Source: a virus. From it: a stretch of 30,765 nucleotides of DNA. Both the position numbers and the translations under genes were made by a program. The notes beneath the pieces are model-generated. The model saw only the letters and a program-made list of their open reading frames with translations, did no database searches and was not told the origin of the DNA. Positions 21,039-28,036 of this stretch are shown here, piece after piece (within the stretch, counting starts at the first letter, position 1; every line of letters begins with the position of its first letter). Where the stretch lies: positions 1 through 30,765 of the IMG/VR virus record IMGVR_UViG_3300030110_001700; one strand, given 5' to 3'.

Positions 21039-21351
21039 CTATGTCGGGAAATATTGGTTGCTCAAATATTGTTTGGTCAATTTGTTGTATAGGCGCACCA
21101 TATCCACTATCCATTAAAGCTTTGTATGCATTTACATCACCTTTCTTTGCTTTTTTAATTAGTGCTAAAGTGATTGCATCTTCTTGACTTAAAAATTCAT
21201 CTTCTCCAGTTATAGGGTTCTTAAACTTTTGATTAGTTTCTAACCAAAGCTTTGCTATCGTGCTTCTATTTTTTGAACCTTTTGGTCTTCCGTTAGGGTT
21301 TCCGCTTTCGCCTTTTTTCCAAGCTGGTCTTAAATTTTCTTCATTTGCCAT
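21001..21351 (-). CDS. terS: Terminase small subunit-like protein (DUF5681 type)
   Basis: 116 aa. The N-terminus WKKGESGNPNGRPKGSKNRS is the DUF5681 signature, known from proteins encoded just before TerL in many phages. It is followed by a helical segment (TIAKLWLETNQKF) and a C-terminal part that includes KAKKGDVNAYKALMDSGYG, similar to helical oligomerisation regions. It would recognise phage DNA for packaging. It overlaps TerL by 38 nt. The leader holds TAGTTATATA, here 25 nt before the ATG rather than 3. Confidence 0.8.
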   Translation of the reverse strand: MANEENLRPAWKKGESGNPNGRPKGSKNRSTIAKLWLETNQKFKNPITGEDEFLSQEDAITLALIKKAKKGDVNAYKALMDSGYGAPIQQIDQTIFEQPIFPDIDVSKNNGSKQDK

Positions 21352-21376
21352 TTGTTCGGTATTTTTTCGGTGTACC

Positions 21377-21386
21377 TATATAACTA
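21377..21386 (-). promoter_or_regulatory. TAGTTATATA motif ahead of small terminase
   Basis: Here the TAG of the motif is also the stop codon of 21384-21770, and the ATG of TerS follows 25 nt later; the triplet 3 nt downstream is ACA, not ATG. If the motif were only a ribosome signal this copy would be misplaced, so it favours a transcriptional role. Confidence 0.45.
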
Positions 21387-21770
21387 CTTTTTATCGTTTT
21401 CGTATTCCTTGTAAACACTTCTTAAACGATCCACCATATCACGAACACAACTTGCACAACTACTTGGTGTGCTTCTTTTATTAAAGACACGGTTGTATAT
21501 TTCTCGTAGGTGTTGTTGTTCGGTTGGTGCTACCGTGTTACGTTCTTTGCTAAACCAATCTTTTAACGTTTCGTATTCGTCTTCTTGTAGGCATTGAATG
21601 TTTGGGTTGTAACTGAACAATTGATTTAAACGTATGCGTCTTTCTTCACACCCACAGTCTTCACCAGCTACAAACTTAACAAGCTTATCTATACCAGTTG
21701 CTTTAGTTACTTTTGCGATTGAGTCACCAAGACCTTCGCTTTTCTTTTTTGTTGTTTTCTTTTTTGCCAT
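21384..21770 (-). CDS. Conserved Cys-containing protein upstream of terminase
   Basis: 128 aa. A basic N-terminus (AKKKTTKKKSEGLGDSIAKV) leads into KATGIDKLVKFVAGEDCGCEE (C-G-C) and a helical middle (YETLKDWFSKERN, EQQHLREIYNRVFN), ending with SCASCVRDMVDRLRSVYKEY. The paired Cys motifs (CGC and CASC) suggest a metal site. I recall this family next to terminase genes in Bacteroidetes phages, where its function is undefined; a packaging or head-associated role is inferred only from position. Confidence 0.7.
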   Translation of the reverse strand: MAKKKTTKKKSEGLGDSIAKVTKATGIDKLVKFVAGEDCGCEERRIRLNQLFSYNPNIQCLQEDEYETLKDWFSKERNTVAPTEQQHLREIYNRVFNKRSTPSSCASCVRDMVDRLRSVYKEYENDKK

Positions 21771-21772
21771 TA

Positions 21773-21913
21773 TTATTTATTTAATTTTTGTTCAATTTTT
21801 TTTTGAATTTTTGTTATGTCAGATTCTTTTAAAGTACCCGACCAAATAAGTTCTAAATCTTCTTTATTAAAACCACATATTTTAGTTTTTACTTTTGTTT
21901 TTTTCTTTTTCAT
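21773..21913 (-). CDS. Small basic protein, 46 aa
   Basis: Starts MKKKKTKVKTKICGFNKEDL and ends ITKIQKKIEQKLNK; helical in the second half. The start lies inside the end of the preceding membrane peptide gene (32-nt overlap) and the stop is 2 nt before 21384-21770. Continuous small-gene packing supports it. Not recognised. Confidence 0.6.
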   Translation of the reverse strand: MKKKKTKVKTKICGFNKEDLELIWSGTLKESDITKIQKKIEQKLNK

Positions 21914-22022
21914 ATAATTTTAATTTATAAATAATATACATTAATAAAAATATAGCACTAATGCTAAAGATATTTAGATGTGGTTCGCCACATAGTCCTA
22001 AAAGGTGTTTTATTGTTTCCAT
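21882..22022 (-). CDS. Small membrane protein, 46 aa
   Basis: METIKHLLGLCGEPHLN is followed by one hydrophobic segment (IFSISAIFLLMYIIY) and a basic tail (KEKNKSKN), giving a single-pass inner-membrane topology. I have seen the N-terminal LLGLCGEPH pattern in small Bacteroidetes phage peptides but know no function. The 16-nt gap before it carries one exact AAACACGAA copy (22030-22038). Confidence 0.65.
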   Translation of the reverse strand: METIKHLLGLCGEPHLNIFSISAIFLLMYIIYKLKLYEKEKNKSKN

Positions 22023-22038
22023 AGTTTGATTCGTGTTT

Positions 22039-22671
22039 TTAACATATTCTTAATTGTGCAGTATGGTTTTCTAACCTTTTCATAGCTTTATTATAGTATT
22101 CTTTATCAAGTTCACAAGCAGTTAAATCATAACCTAAATTGTGACAAGCTATTGCAATACTTCCACTTCCTAAATGCGTATCAAGTATCTTATCTCCTTT
22201 TTTTGCATAGTTCATTAAAAGCCATTCATATAGTTTTACTGGTTTTTGTGTTGGGTGTATGCTACCACCATTTTTTGCTATATAACCTCTATTTATATTT
22301 ATCTGCCTTGTTGCTTTTTGAAATGATGTAAATGCTATTTCCCCATCACTCATTGTTAAACCCTCTTGACCTTTATACCAAAAAACCCATCCCATTGTAC
22401 CTTTATTTAAAAACTCTACAAAATAATTAGCACCCCATATAATTTGGTTTTTACTAACTCTTTTCAATTCATCAAAATATTCTTTTGTTGGTATTGCATT
22501 ATCCCATTGTTTTTGCTTATGATGTTTTCTTTTATGTTTTCTATTTTTTGTAAATGTTTCTTCTTGACCATCTCTTGCAATCCCATAAGGTGGGTCAACT
22601 ATTGCCAAGTCAAAGTAATTATCTTCATACCTTGACATTAACTCCATATTATCTTCGTTAGTTATTTGCAT
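22039..22671 (-). CDS. DNA adenine (N6) methyltransferase, solitary
   Basis: 210 aa. DPPY (26-29) is the catalytic motif of amino-methyltransferases acting on adenine (or N4-cytosine). HPTQKPVKLYEWLL (139-152) and the cofactor-binding motif ILDTHLGSGSIAIA (162-175, in place of the usual DPF.GSG) follow, giving the order motif IV then motif I (beta class). The recognition region would be the middle (about 31-135). No restriction partner is adjacent, so it probably protects phage DNA from host restriction or marks it. The near-exclusive GGATC context of GATC in this genome makes GGATC a candidate target. It starts 1 nt after the stop of the 52-aa gene. Confidence 0.88.
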   Translation of the reverse strand: MQITNEDNMELMSRYEDNYFDLAIVDPPYGIARDGQEETFTKNRKHKRKHHKQKQWDNAIPTKEYFDELKRVSKNQIIWGANYFVEFLNKGTMGWVFWYKGQEGLTMSDGEIAFTSFQKATRQININRGYIAKNGGSIHPTQKPVKLYEWLLMNYAKKGDKILDTHLGSGSIAIACHNLGYDLTACELDKEYYNKAMKRLENHTAQLRIC

Positions 22672-22672
22672 A

Positions 22673-22831
22673 CTAATTTAATGCTACTTCAAATAGTTCT
22701 AAAAAATCTTCTTCATCTAATTGCTTTTGGAAACAAAATGTTTTAATTGCTTCTTCACGGCTTTTAGCTTTTATTAAACTAATTGCTTCTTGGTTAGTGT
22801 CGTTCTTCATATAGAAGTAGTATGTTTTCAT
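22673..22831 (-). CDS. Small acidic hypothetical protein, 52 aa
   Basis: Begins MKTYYFYMKNDTNQEAISLI and contains KAKSREEAIKTFC, ending DEEDFLELFEVALN. The N-terminal beta strand followed by a [K/S]REEAIK helix is a layout seen in small phage proteins that I cannot name. Its ATG overlaps the sigma-like gene's stop (ATGA), and the adenine methyltransferase starts 1 nt after its stop, so it is well supported as an operon member. Confidence 0.7.
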   Translation of the reverse strand: MKTYYFYMKNDTNQEAISLIKAKSREEAIKTFCFQKQLDEEDFLELFEVALN

Positions 22832-23352
22832 TTTTCTATTTTAATTCTTTCGTATTCCGTGTTTCTGAAGTCTTGCCAATCTTCACCTACTGCTTCTTTG
22901 ATCCGTGTTTTACAATTCTTTAATGTTTGCCAAATACTTTTAACACTTATCTTGCTTTCTTTAGATAGTTGGCGAATGCTTTTACCACTTGATGTATAAA
23001 CTTCAAATAGCATTTTGTCGTACCAATGCCAAGATTCTATTTCGTCTTGTATCTTCTTATATATTTTGCCGTAAGCTATTTCCTTTTCCATTTCGTCTTT
23101 ATATACTAAATTAATATCTTCCGTGTTTATCTTGTGTTTTTCTTTGTGTAGTAAGTAAGTATTTCTTATTGCCCAGTAAATATATATTTTGTTTACTATT
23201 CCGTCTTTTAAAAGCTTTTGCAAGTTAGCGTGGTTTATAAGTCGTAAATACATTTCTTGAACTATGTCTTCAGCAAATGATCCAGCACCAAGTTTTTTAG
23301 CTATCGCTACGTGTTCTTTGTGGTCTTTTGTTATTTGCTTTAACCAATCCAT
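22828..23352 (-). CDS. Sigma-70-like factor, candidate late-gene regulator
   Basis: 174 aa. FAEDIVQEMYLRL (26-38) resembles sigma region 2 (core binding). A helical middle is followed by a C-terminal helix-turn-helix: YDKMLFEVYTSSGKSIRQLS then ISVKSIWQTLKNCKTRI (about 111-151), like region 4 that reads -35 DNA. Its size fits an ECF-like or phage-encoded sigma. It starts just after a strong terminator and ahead of the late genes, which suits an early-to-late switch. A TAACTTTG box lies immediately upstream. Direct recognition of the TAGTTATATA motif is a hypothesis. Confidence 0.65.
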   Translation of the reverse strand: MDWLKQITKDHKEHVAIAKKLGAGSFAEDIVQEMYLRLINHANLQKLLKDGIVNKIYIYWAIRNTYLLHKEKHKINTEDINLVYKDEMEKEIAYGKIYKKIQDEIESWHWYDKMLFEVYTSSGKSIRQLSKESKISVKSIWQTLKNCKTRIKEAVGEDWQDFRNTEYERIKIEK

Positions 23353-23357
23353 TTATC

Positions 23358-23365
23358 CAAAGTTA
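23358..23365 (-). promoter_or_regulatory. Possible Bacteroidetes -7 box TAACTTTG
   Basis: TAACTTTG fits the Bacteroidetes primary-sigma -7 consensus TAnnTTTG. It overlaps the T tract of the terminator and ends 5 nt before the sigma-like ATG, which would give a leaderless or near-leaderless mRNA. A TTTG lies upstream but at only about 14 nt, shorter than usual, so this is tentative. Confidence 0.35.
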
Positions 23366-23395
23366 AAAAAAAAGCAGCACAAATTAATGTACTGC
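23365..23395 (-). terminator. Rho-independent terminator ending the early module
   Basis: On the minus strand a 7-bp stem (GCAGTAC / GTGCTGC, one G-U pair) with an 8-nt A/T loop is followed by nine T. It lies 30 nt past the stop of the PD-(D/E)XK/SSB-like gene and just before the sigma-like gene. The 73-bp gap 23353-23425 holds nothing else evident. Confidence 0.85.
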
Positions 23396-23425
23396 CGTTT
23401 TCCTTTTAATAGACACAAGAAACTA

Positions 23426-24127
23426 TTAGAAAGGTAAGTCATCGTCTACTTCGGTTTTAGAAAAAGCATCATTAAAATCTTCTGCTTTCTTAATGTCTTC
23501 TTCTATGTTCTTTTTTATGGTGTTGGCTATTTTTTTTACCTTTTCTGCTACTGGTTGTGGTTTGTATGGTTCACTTATTGCCATACTTAAAAACTTTTCA
23601 CCGTTCTTTGTTTCACGTACCCATAAAGCTACTTCTTTGTCTTTTCCGTCTACGTTCATTTTGCCTTTGTAGTCGGGGTGGGTTTCTGCTTTCTTATAAT
23701 TGTTTTTAAAGATTACACCCGTGTTTTCTTTTTGTTCCATATTTATTGTTTTATTTAAATTTATATAACCTATATACTTATTCGTGTTTTGCTTATTTTT
23801 AAATTCCGTTTGTTTTGGTAAAGTTCGCCATTCCCATTTAAAGTTGTACCCTTGTTCGTCTAATTCCGATACATTAAAAATATAAGTCTTATTATCCATT
23901 TTAACAACATATAAAAAAACTTTATCGTTTAATTTGCTATATGTTAAATTGTAAGAATACTTATCAAATTCTATAAAAGTATCACTATAAACTTCAGAAC
24001 GGTTTTTTATTTCAACTATGTAATTGTCATTAAAAGCATCAAATCTGCTATAAGTGTTTTCTTCTTCTTTCAAATTAAAACCTTGCTGGTTTAATTCTTC
24101 TAACACTTCACGTTCTTCGCTTTTCAT
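23426..24127 (-). CDS. Fusion: PD-(D/E)XK-like N-terminal domain and SSB-like C-terminal domain
   Basis: 233 aa. Residues 1-105 include SRFDAFNDNYIVEIKNR, reading like a restriction-endonuclease-type core (Asp...Glu-x-Lys). From Met130 the text changes: MEQKENTGVIFKNNYKK, HPDYKGK, ALWVRETKNGEKFLSM and an acidic end DDDLPF. The last part resembles DUF736-like/ssDNA-binding phage proteins with an SSB-type tail. An internal ATG at 23740 (after AAAACAATAAAT) could give the second domain alone. It sits directly after the exonuclease gene (ATGA overlap), matching a recombination role. The nuclease domain may be inactive. Confidence 0.6.
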   Translation of the reverse strand: MKSEEREVLEELNQQGFNLKEEENTYSRFDAFNDNYIVEIKNRSEVYSDTFIEFDKYSYNLTYSKLNDKVFLYVVKMDNKTYIFNVSELDEQGYNFKWEWRTLPKQTEFKNKQNTNKYIGYINLNKTINMEQKENTGVIFKNNYKKAETHPDYKGKMNVDGKDKEVALWVRETKNGEKFLSMAISEPYKPQPVAEKVKKIANTIKKNIEEDIKKAEDFNDAFSKTEVDDDLPF

Positions 24128-24810
24128 TGTTCAACGTTTATAGTTAGCTTTTCTTTTAGTTCTTCGTAGTATTCACGACACGCTTCTATTCGTGTTTTTA
24201 TAGCTTGAATCACTTCCTTATCATAGTCTACACGAAATAACTTTACACGGTTGTCTTTAGGTATGTGACTAAATTGGTGCTTACTTTGTACATAGTCACG
24301 AACTTCTAAACACTCATCTATCTTTTGTTGCTTCCAATGTTCTCGCCTTATTTCGTCTTCTACTATTTGTTGTGGTGTATCGACAAGACAATAAGCAATG
24401 TAAGCTTTACGCTTTCCAGTAAGCCACATATAACCTTGCACTTGGTAGAAGTAATCTTTGTTTGGTAGTTTATCTTCAAACATCGGAAACGTTGAAGCAT
24501 CCCAACTTGATTTAATATCTACTACAACATCGGTTATTATATCGGGTTCACCAGTAATATATTTGTTTGTAAACCTTTCTTCGTTCTTATACATAAAGCC
24601 AAAGTCTAAAACTTCATTGCATAATGAAATACTATGTTGTTCTACTTCGTTTCCCTTGTCGGTGTACCTTGACCAAAATTCGTTTTTTATTCCAAATTCG
24701 TCTTCCAGTAGTGTTTGCTTTACGTAGCTTTTTGCCGTTTGACTTAACACTTCTTTTTTAGAACGTGCGTTAGTCATTATTTTCCCAAGTGATGAACATC
24801 TAACTAACAT
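24124..24810 (-). CDS. YqaJ/lambda-exonuclease-like recombination nuclease
   Basis: 228 aa. CSSLGKIMTN at the N-terminus, a helical KGNEVEQHSI (52-61), then GEPDII (Asp90), VVVDIKSSW (Asp98-x-Lys100) and FYQVQGYMWLTG (121-132, Gln123) form the PD-(D/E)XK nuclease core of YqaJ-type viral recombinases. It should resect double-stranded DNA 5' to 3' to make single strands for the ERF annealing protein encoded immediately upstream (7-nt overlap). Together they form a classic two-component phage recombination system. Confidence 0.85.
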   Translation of the reverse strand: MLVRCSSLGKIMTNARSKKEVLSQTAKSYVKQTLLEDEFGIKNEFWSRYTDKGNEVEQHSISLCNEVLDFGFMYKNEERFTNKYITGEPDIITDVVVDIKSSWDASTFPMFEDKLPNKDYFYQVQGYMWLTGKRKAYIAYCLVDTPQQIVEDEIRREHWKQQKIDECLEVRDYVQSKHQFSHIPKDNRVKLFRVDYDKEVIQAIKTRIEACREYYEELKEKLTINVEQ

Positions 24811-25379
24811 AATTCTAAAGTTTGTTTTTGTTTATTACTTAAAGAATATTTTGCTACAAGTTGTTCTTTCTTGTATGAACCTTTTTTAATTGCATCTATG
24901 GCTTTTAAAAAAGCACCTTCATTTAATATAGGTTTAACTTGTTCGCCACTTGCATCCGTGTCTTTGTCGGTTATAATACCCAACAACGAAGAAAGTGCGT
25001 AACGTCTAAAATATGTTATTGCCGAACCATAAACTTGAAATGTATTCATACCTTTTAATTGAACGTCTTGTGGAATAGCTGCACAACTTTCGATAGTGTC
25101 ACCACTTTTTGTATGAAACAATATAGTGCGTAGTTCAGTACCATCTATTAATTGCGTAAAACCTAAATTGTGTTTTTTCAATAGTGGGTTTATTACACTA
25201 AAAATTGTTGGTAAGTCGGCATAAGAATAGCCGTAGCCTTTCGTTCCTTTGTGAATTACTTGACATTCTTGCTGGAACGCTGCCAAGCTTTTGTAGATGT
25301 TTTCTTTTGGTAAACCTTTTTTTAAGATGGTTTCTTCTTCTTGTGCATATTCTAATGCACGTTTACTTGATGTACTCAT
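24804..25379 (-). CDS. erf: ERF-family single-strand annealing protein
   Basis: 191 aa. NIYKSLAAFQQECQVIHKGT, YSYADLPTIFSVINPLLKKH, GFTQLIDGTELRTILFHTKS and YGSAITYFRRYALSSLLGI are the hallmarks of the ERF superfamily, and the following DKDTDASGE fits its usual acidic turn. It anneals complementary single strands and promotes recombination or circularisation of phage DNA, partnering with the exonuclease downstream. It follows the NinG gene after a 32-bp gap. Confidence 0.9.
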   Translation of the reverse strand: MSTSSKRALEYAQEEETILKKGLPKENIYKSLAAFQQECQVIHKGTKGYGYSYADLPTIFSVINPLLKKHNLGFTQLIDGTELRTILFHTKSGDTIESCAAIPQDVQLKGMNTFQVYGSAITYFRRYALSSLLGIITDKDTDASGEQVKPILNEGAFLKAIDAIKKGSYKKEQLVAKYSLSNKQKQTLELC

Positions 25380-25411
25380 ATTTACCTGTGTTTTTAAATT
25401 AATAGTTAAAG

Positions 25412-25942
25412 TTAAGAATTATTTTCAATTTCTTTACATTTTTGTTTATAAAGTTTTATAATATCTTTTAGTTCGTCTTTTTCCCACTTCTTCATTTTCT
25501 TGCTTTGCCTTTCTAAATCTTCAAATTCCTTTAAACCAATTTTTGTTAGTAGCCTTATGTGGTACTTGTACAAGTTTCCGTGTTCCCATTGGTTACAATA
25601 AACGCATTGTGCGTGAATGTTTCTTACATCAAAACGAACTGAACCGTGACCACCAGCACTAAAGAAGTGACCAGCGTCAAACTTACCAGTTAAAGGAGCA
25701 TCGCAACTTATACAACCTTTGTCTTTATCACGTAGCCTTACAAATTTGTTTACCCACTTTTGTGCTTCTTTTACATAGTCGCTTGTGGTTCGTAGTTCGT
25801 CTTTCATCCGTCTTTTTTTTGCTTTCCATTGTACTTGTTTGGCTTTCTTGATCCATACATCCATACATTCTTTTTTTGTACAATACTTTTGGTTAAAGTG
25901 TATTGCTTCAAACTTTACTTTGCAATGTTTACAACGTGGCAT
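25412..25942 (-). CDS. ninG: NinG/Rap-like recombination nuclease
   Basis: 176 aa. An N-terminal zinc finger (Cys4, Cys7, Cys21, Cys26) is followed by a basic helix and an HNH-like zinc core: CISC (77-80), DAGHFFSAGGHGSVRF, NIHAQCVYCNQWEHGN (His110, Cys113, Cys116, His121). NinG/Rap resolves recombination intermediates such as Holliday junctions or D-loops. It lies upstream of ERF and YqaJ, completing a recombination set. It overlaps the coiled-coil gene before it by 14 nt. Confidence 0.88.
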   Translation of the reverse strand: MPRCKHCKVKFEAIHFNQKYCTKKECMDVWIKKAKQVQWKAKKRRMKDELRTTSDYVKEAQKWVNKFVRLRDKDKGCISCDAPLTGKFDAGHFFSAGGHGSVRFDVRNIHAQCVYCNQWEHGNLYKYHIRLLTKIGLKEFEDLERQSKKMKKWEKDELKDIIKLYKQKCKEIENNS

Positions 25943-26222
25943 CGTTTAATAAATTTTTAATTGTCGTATGTAGTTTCTTGTTTTCTTCTTGTAGTTCTAA
26001 TAGTAACCTATTTTGGCTAAATATTTGGCTTGACATTGCCATAACATTTAAGTCTAACCTATGCAAAATTGTGTTAGCATATTCAAGTTCTTGTAAACTA
26101 TCTTTTTGGTTTCTTATTAATTGTTTTTTGTGTGGTGTTTTAGATTCTAATTCTTCAAGCGTTAGTCTTGCTCTTAAAGTTACTTTGTTTAAACCTACTT
26201 TTGCGTTTATTACTTCTATCAT
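25929..26222 (-). CDS. Coiled-coil hypothetical protein
   Basis: 97 aa, strongly helical: LTLEELESKTPHKKQLIRNQ, LEYANTILHRLDLNVMAMSS and LLLELQEENKKLHTTIKNL. Leucine spacing suggests dimerisation. Its ATG overlaps the stop of the ATPase gene (ATGA), so it may be an accessory to replication. Not recognised. Confidence 0.7.
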   Translation of the reverse strand: MIEVINAKVGLNKVTLRARLTLEELESKTPHKKQLIRNQKDSLQELEYANTILHRLDLNVMAMSSQIFSQNRLLLELQEENKKLHTTIKNLLNDATL

Positions 26223-27103
26223 TTTATTCGTGTTTGTGTTGTTTTAAATCTATAATCTTTTAAATTATCTTCACCAAGTGTTGTAAATCCTAAACCATTG
26301 TTAAAATTAAATAATAAAGGCATATTTAAGTCGGTTAGTTGCCCACCAGTTTCTTTGTCTTTTATCTTTTCAATGCTTACCATCGTTTCGTATTTCATTG
26401 TTTGATGTGCTACCAAACGGTGTACAATAAATAAATCGTCACATCTATTTAAAAAGCTTTTACCACCTTCAATATGTGCTTTCATTGGTGCTTTTAAGTG
26501 ACCTTTCCACTCGTGGTTTTCGGGATATACATTTCCAGCACGACCACTTTCACTTGTTGGATGGCTTGAAACATACAAAGTTTTTTTCGTGTTGTTGCAA
26601 AATTGTCTTGCACCGTTTAAAAATTCGTAGTTGCCTTCGTATGTCATCTTTCTATCTAAACCAGTAAATGGGTCAATAAAACAAACGTCTGCATCTTCGC
26701 TTTCAAATATTAAAAAAAGTTCTTCGGGTTTGTAAAGTTTTCTATTATCTACAAACGTAAAAAATTGGCTTAAAAAATTATATGCACTTCTTATAGTTTG
26801 TAAAGGTATTTTTTTAAAATGTTCACCTACATACATTTGTATTAAGTCACGCATTATTTGACCACTTGAATTTTCACCAGACCAAATACAAAAAGTTTTG
26901 TTATTTATAATTGCGTGTGAAAGCATATAATAAGTGAAGAATACCGTCTTGCCGACGTTATCGTGTCCAAGCAAGATATTTAACTGTCCTTGTTTTAAAC
27001 GTAAATAGTTATCCAAATTATTACCAATGCCTAAACCAGCTTTTATTTTGCCGTTACGGTAGTTTTCTAAATAGGTTATTTCACTACCTTTATTTATTAG
27101 CAT
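26219..27103 (-). CDS. RecA/DnaB-type replication ATPase (putative helicase)
   Basis: 294 aa. Walker A GHDNVGKT (46-53) in LNILLGHDNVGKTVFFTYYM, a GENSSGQIMRDLIQMY signature, Walker B VCFIDPF (Asp144), then YVSSHPTSE with a sensor-like His and RCDDLFIVHRL. This is the single-domain RecA-like ATPase found in many phages as replicative helicase or helicase-like protein. It follows the DUF6291 and DnaA-like genes, fitting initiation then unwinding. No DNA polymerase or primase gene was recognised in the window, so host enzymes are presumably used. Confidence 0.8.
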   Translation of the reverse strand: MLINKGSEITYLENYRNGKIKAGLGIGNNLDNYLRLKQGQLNILLGHDNVGKTVFFTYYMLSHAIINNKTFCIWSGENSSGQIMRDLIQMYVGEHFKKIPLQTIRSAYNFLSQFFTFVDNRKLYKPEELFLIFESEDADVCFIDPFTGLDRKMTYEGNYEFLNGARQFCNNTKKTLYVSSHPTSESGRAGNVYPENHEWKGHLKAPMKAHIEGGKSFLNRCDDLFIVHRLVAHQTMKYETMVSIEKIKDKETGGQLTDLNMPLLFNFNNGLGFTTLGEDNLKDYRFKTTQTRIK

Positions 27104-27659
27104 TGATTTGTTTTTTAACGTGGTTTAATAATTCATCGTCAGCAGAACTTGTACTTGTGTTTTCTTTTGCCAACCAATTTCGAGCCGTTAAATATAAGCT
27201 TTTATATTTTTTATTTCCATTGTAGTTTTCAATAGCATCTAAAACACGGTCTATTTTTTCAGTAGAATATAACTTATTTAACTTATTAAATTCTTCTTTA
27301 GAAATACTTAAATGATTAAATGCCCTATATATATCTTTAGATACATTTACATTTACATTAACAGTAGACGAAACTGAACGACCGTTAACGACCGTTGAAT
27401 TTCGTTTACGAATTTCAGCACTCTTTTTTCCAGCTAAAACCCGTTGTTCGTGTTGTTGTTTCCATTTCTTTAAATCACGTTTTAAAGTGTGTTTAATGTT
27501 AGCAAACACGGCATTAATTAACATATCTTTGCTGGTTGGGTTTTCATCATTTACATACTTAAAAATATGTTTTATTAGTTCTCCAGCTTTGTCGTTAGAA
27601 AGTGCATCAAAGGTTTCTTTCCAATCTGCATAAAGCACAAATGATTTCTTATTTTTCAT
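27090..27659 (-). CDS. DUF6291-type replication-associated protein
   Basis: 189 aa. SFVLYADWKETFDALSNDKA, GELIKHIFKYVNDENP and INAVFANIKHTLKRDLKKW form the DUF6291 pattern of phage proteins located in replication regions. The middle contains a low-complexity VNVNVNV stretch, and the C-terminal part is DnaD-like helical (ISKEEFNKLNKLYSTEKID, YLTARNWLAKE). It probably acts as replication initiator or helicase loader for the ATPase downstream (14-nt overlap). The start overlaps the stop of the DnaA-like gene (ATGA). Confidence 0.75.
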   Translation of the reverse strand: MKNKKSFVLYADWKETFDALSNDKAGELIKHIFKYVNDENPTSKDMLINAVFANIKHTLKRDLKKWKQQHEQRVLAGKKSAEIRKRNSTVVNGRSVSSTVNVNVNVSKDIYRAFNHLSISKEEFNKLNKLYSTEKIDRVLDAIENYNGNKKYKSLYLTARNWLAKENTSTSSADDELLNHVKKQINANK

Positions 27660-28036
27660 ATTGTAGCTTCGTTAAATGCGTTAATTTTTTCTATTATTAC
27701 ATCTAATTTTTGCTGAACGTCTTTTACGTTTTTAATAACTTCTAACCGTTTTAGATCCGTGTTATTGTTGTTTAGATATTCACGAAGTTGCTCCGTGTTT
27801 TTAACGTAATTAGTTTTGTTTAAAACGCTATCTTGTTTGCTTTTACGAACACCATAAAGCACGTTTGGGTGCGTAGTGTTAAAAAGCTTTGCAATTTGTT
27901 TTAAAGTGTAGCCGTGTTCGTTTAAATATCTATAAAATAAAAAACGGTTGTCGGTTACAATTGGCTTTCTTGATTTTTTGGTTAAGTTAAAAAGCGTGAT
28001 AATTTCAGCTGCTTCTTTTTCTTTTATCTTTTCCAT
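27656..28036 (-). CDS. DnaA domain IV-like / helix-turn-helix replication protein
   Basis: 126 aa. NRFLFYRYLNEHGYTLKQIA (30-49) and LFNTTHPNVLYGVRKSKQ (51-68) resemble the DNA-binding helix-turn-helix and the H-x-[ST]-V-x-Y-[AG] signature region of DnaA domain IV. A long helical C-terminus follows. It may bind the phage origin or direct host initiation proteins. The 80-bp noncoding stretch just upstream (28037-28116) is a possible binding site. Confidence 0.7.
   Translation of the reverse strand: MEKIKEKEAAEIITLFNLTKKSRKPIVTDNRFLFYRYLNEHGYTLKQIAKLFNTTHPNVLYGVRKSKQDSVLNKTNYVKNTEQLREYLNNNNTDLKRLEVIKNVKDVQQKLDVIIEKINAFNEATI

Noticed and set aside
21975-21991. Perfect hairpin ATGTGG-CGAA-CCACAT
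   Set aside because: It falls in the coding sequence of the 46-aa membrane peptide (LCGEPH) with no T tract; probably a by-product of those codons.
23761-23772. GGTTATATA-like words at 23761 and 22282 as further late motifs
   Set aside because: Both are inside coding sequence (GYI codons), differ from TAGTTATATA and are not near a start codon at the fixed spacing.
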